Shown here piece by piece: positions 30,522-31,283 of a DNA stretch of 31,283 nt; positions within the stretch are counted from its first letter, which is position 1; each line of letters begins with the position of its first letter. The stretch covers positions 1 to 31,283 of the forward strand of contig WIUZ02000044.1 of the NCBI GenBank assembly GCA_015956445.1. Direction: 5' to 3'. This DNA comes from Thelephora terrestris (Eukaryota; Basidiomycota; Agaricomycetes; Thelephorales; Thelephoraceae). A program made the position numbers and the translations under genes. The notes below the pieces were generated by a model that saw only the letters and a list, made by a program, of their open reading frames with translations, did no database searches and was not told the DNA's origin.

Positions 30522-30910
30522 CGAGGACGACGATTAGGCAGAGATTCTCTGTTCTGATCCCTCGTGATGTTGATTTCCTCCCCCACATCGCCGGCCATAT
30601 AATCGCCATTGAACTGGGATTGAGTCTATGTGTGTGGAGATACCACACGGTTCCCTGCGGTCTACCCTCAGTTTGCGTATAAGAAATCGCCTAAGAACCT
30701 TCATCAGTTAAAGGAGACGAGCGGCTACAACCCCCCTAGATGACCAGCGCAGTCTCATAGAAAGTGCTTCAACGGTGAGGCAAGAAAACCGGTAGGTATC
30801 GTTGGCGGAAATCTCATCGTATTGAACAAGGTCTGTAGAACGATCGTCGGAGAGGCCCGAGTGGCCCTGCGAACTGTCGAGAGTCAACTAAGGAGCGTAG
30901 ATAATCACAT
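30522..30910. other. Convergent intergenic spacer of copy E
   Basis: 390 bp between the two stop codons. It carries the six-C tract (about 30729), in the same relative place as in A, C and D. No gene seen. Confidence 0.55.
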
Positions 30911-31283
30911 TCAAGCCGTCATCAAGATCTTGAGGTTCACTCTTTCGGCGTACGTTTTCGTGAGCTCCACTATGATCTGCTTGTTGACATTGTTCACGAG
31001 CTGGACGCGGATGGTCAACGATGTTCGCGGTGGCGGAATAGCTACAGACTTACGGAGAAATCTCCCGTCACGTAAACTTTGTCCCTCTTGAGCGGACCGG
31101 TTCGCATGAAAACTTCCAGCGAGACCAACTGCCCATAGTTTTGTCCATCCGTTTCTATCACCCAGTTTTCCGGACTGCTCCTGTGCGGGACCTGACTTAG
31201 CGGCAGCGATGAGAACGAAACGGACGGAGCACAAACCATGTACGTTCGTCCGAGTCGTTTATAAGATTCGTCGGAGAAGTCGC
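30911..31283 (-). pseudogene. Kinase copy E, C2-like end only (runs off the window)
   Basis: The minus strand shows ENWVIETDGQNYGQLVSLEV, then FMRTGPLKRDKVYVTGDFS (about 31160-31050). A candidate intron follows (donor GTAAGT, about 56 nt, acceptor GTCCAG), then LVNNVNKQIIVELT and NLKILMTA, with the stop at 30911-30913. These are the last strands of the C2-like domain, and this copy displays them best. Upstream parts lie beyond the window, so whether the gene is intact cannot be judged; I class it with the damaged copies because the frame just before ENWVIE is unclear. Confidence 0.5.

Noticed and set aside
1-31283. tRNA, rRNA or other structured RNA genes, telomere repeats
   Set aside because: No conserved tRNA boxes, rRNA blocks or TTAGGG-type repeats were seen by eye.

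Overview
The window looks like genomic DNA of a filamentous basidiomycete, probably an agaricomycete. Genes carry short (about 50-60 nt) GT-AG introns. The kinases are of the tyrosine-kinase-like type that is expanded in mushrooms. Ty1/copia, non-LTR and solo-LTR-like remnants are interleaved with them. The genus cannot be told from the sequence alone. No bacterial-style operons, CRISPR arrays, tRNA or rRNA genes were seen.

The backbone is a tandem array of one two-gene module with a period near 7 kb. On the minus strand lies a gene for a short helical N-terminal domain, a complete protein kinase domain, a second kinase-like domain without catalytic residues, and a C2-like domain. On the plus strand, converging on it with about 390-460 bp between the two stop codons, lies a smaller gene of unknown family. 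Copies are: A (plus gene <1-690, kinase 1109-4408), B (plus gene about 6860-7526, kinase fragment 7948-8540), C (kinase 19063-22351; its plus partner is missing), D (plus gene about 24674-25636, kinase 26098-29399) and E (plus gene about 30070-30521, kinase 30911 to the window end). Most copies are damaged. C and D are the best preserved kinases; D shows one clear in-frame stop, near its N-terminus.

From 8541 to about 18835 the array is replaced by foreign DNA. First comes a minus-strand copia fragment (integrase C-terminal part and reverse transcriptase), split by a 1.4-kb LTR-like element (8815-10225) with a striking promoter: eleven GAA triplets at exact 10-bp steps, an alternating GTGAC/GTCAC series, a perfect three-unit heat-shock element and a TATA box. 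Then come a frameshifted coiled-coil gene (12817-13973), a divergent pair of unrecognised genes (14949-14310 minus and 15595-16858 plus) around a 60-bp tandem repeat, and a LINE-type RNase H fragment (17368-18300). DNA after it, running into the 3' half of kinase copy C, is strongly CpG-depleted compared with copy D.

Working picture (inference): a duplicated kinase-pseudokinase-C2 signalling gene and its convergent partner gene evolve together by tandem duplication, and are eroded by transposons, indels and CpG decay.
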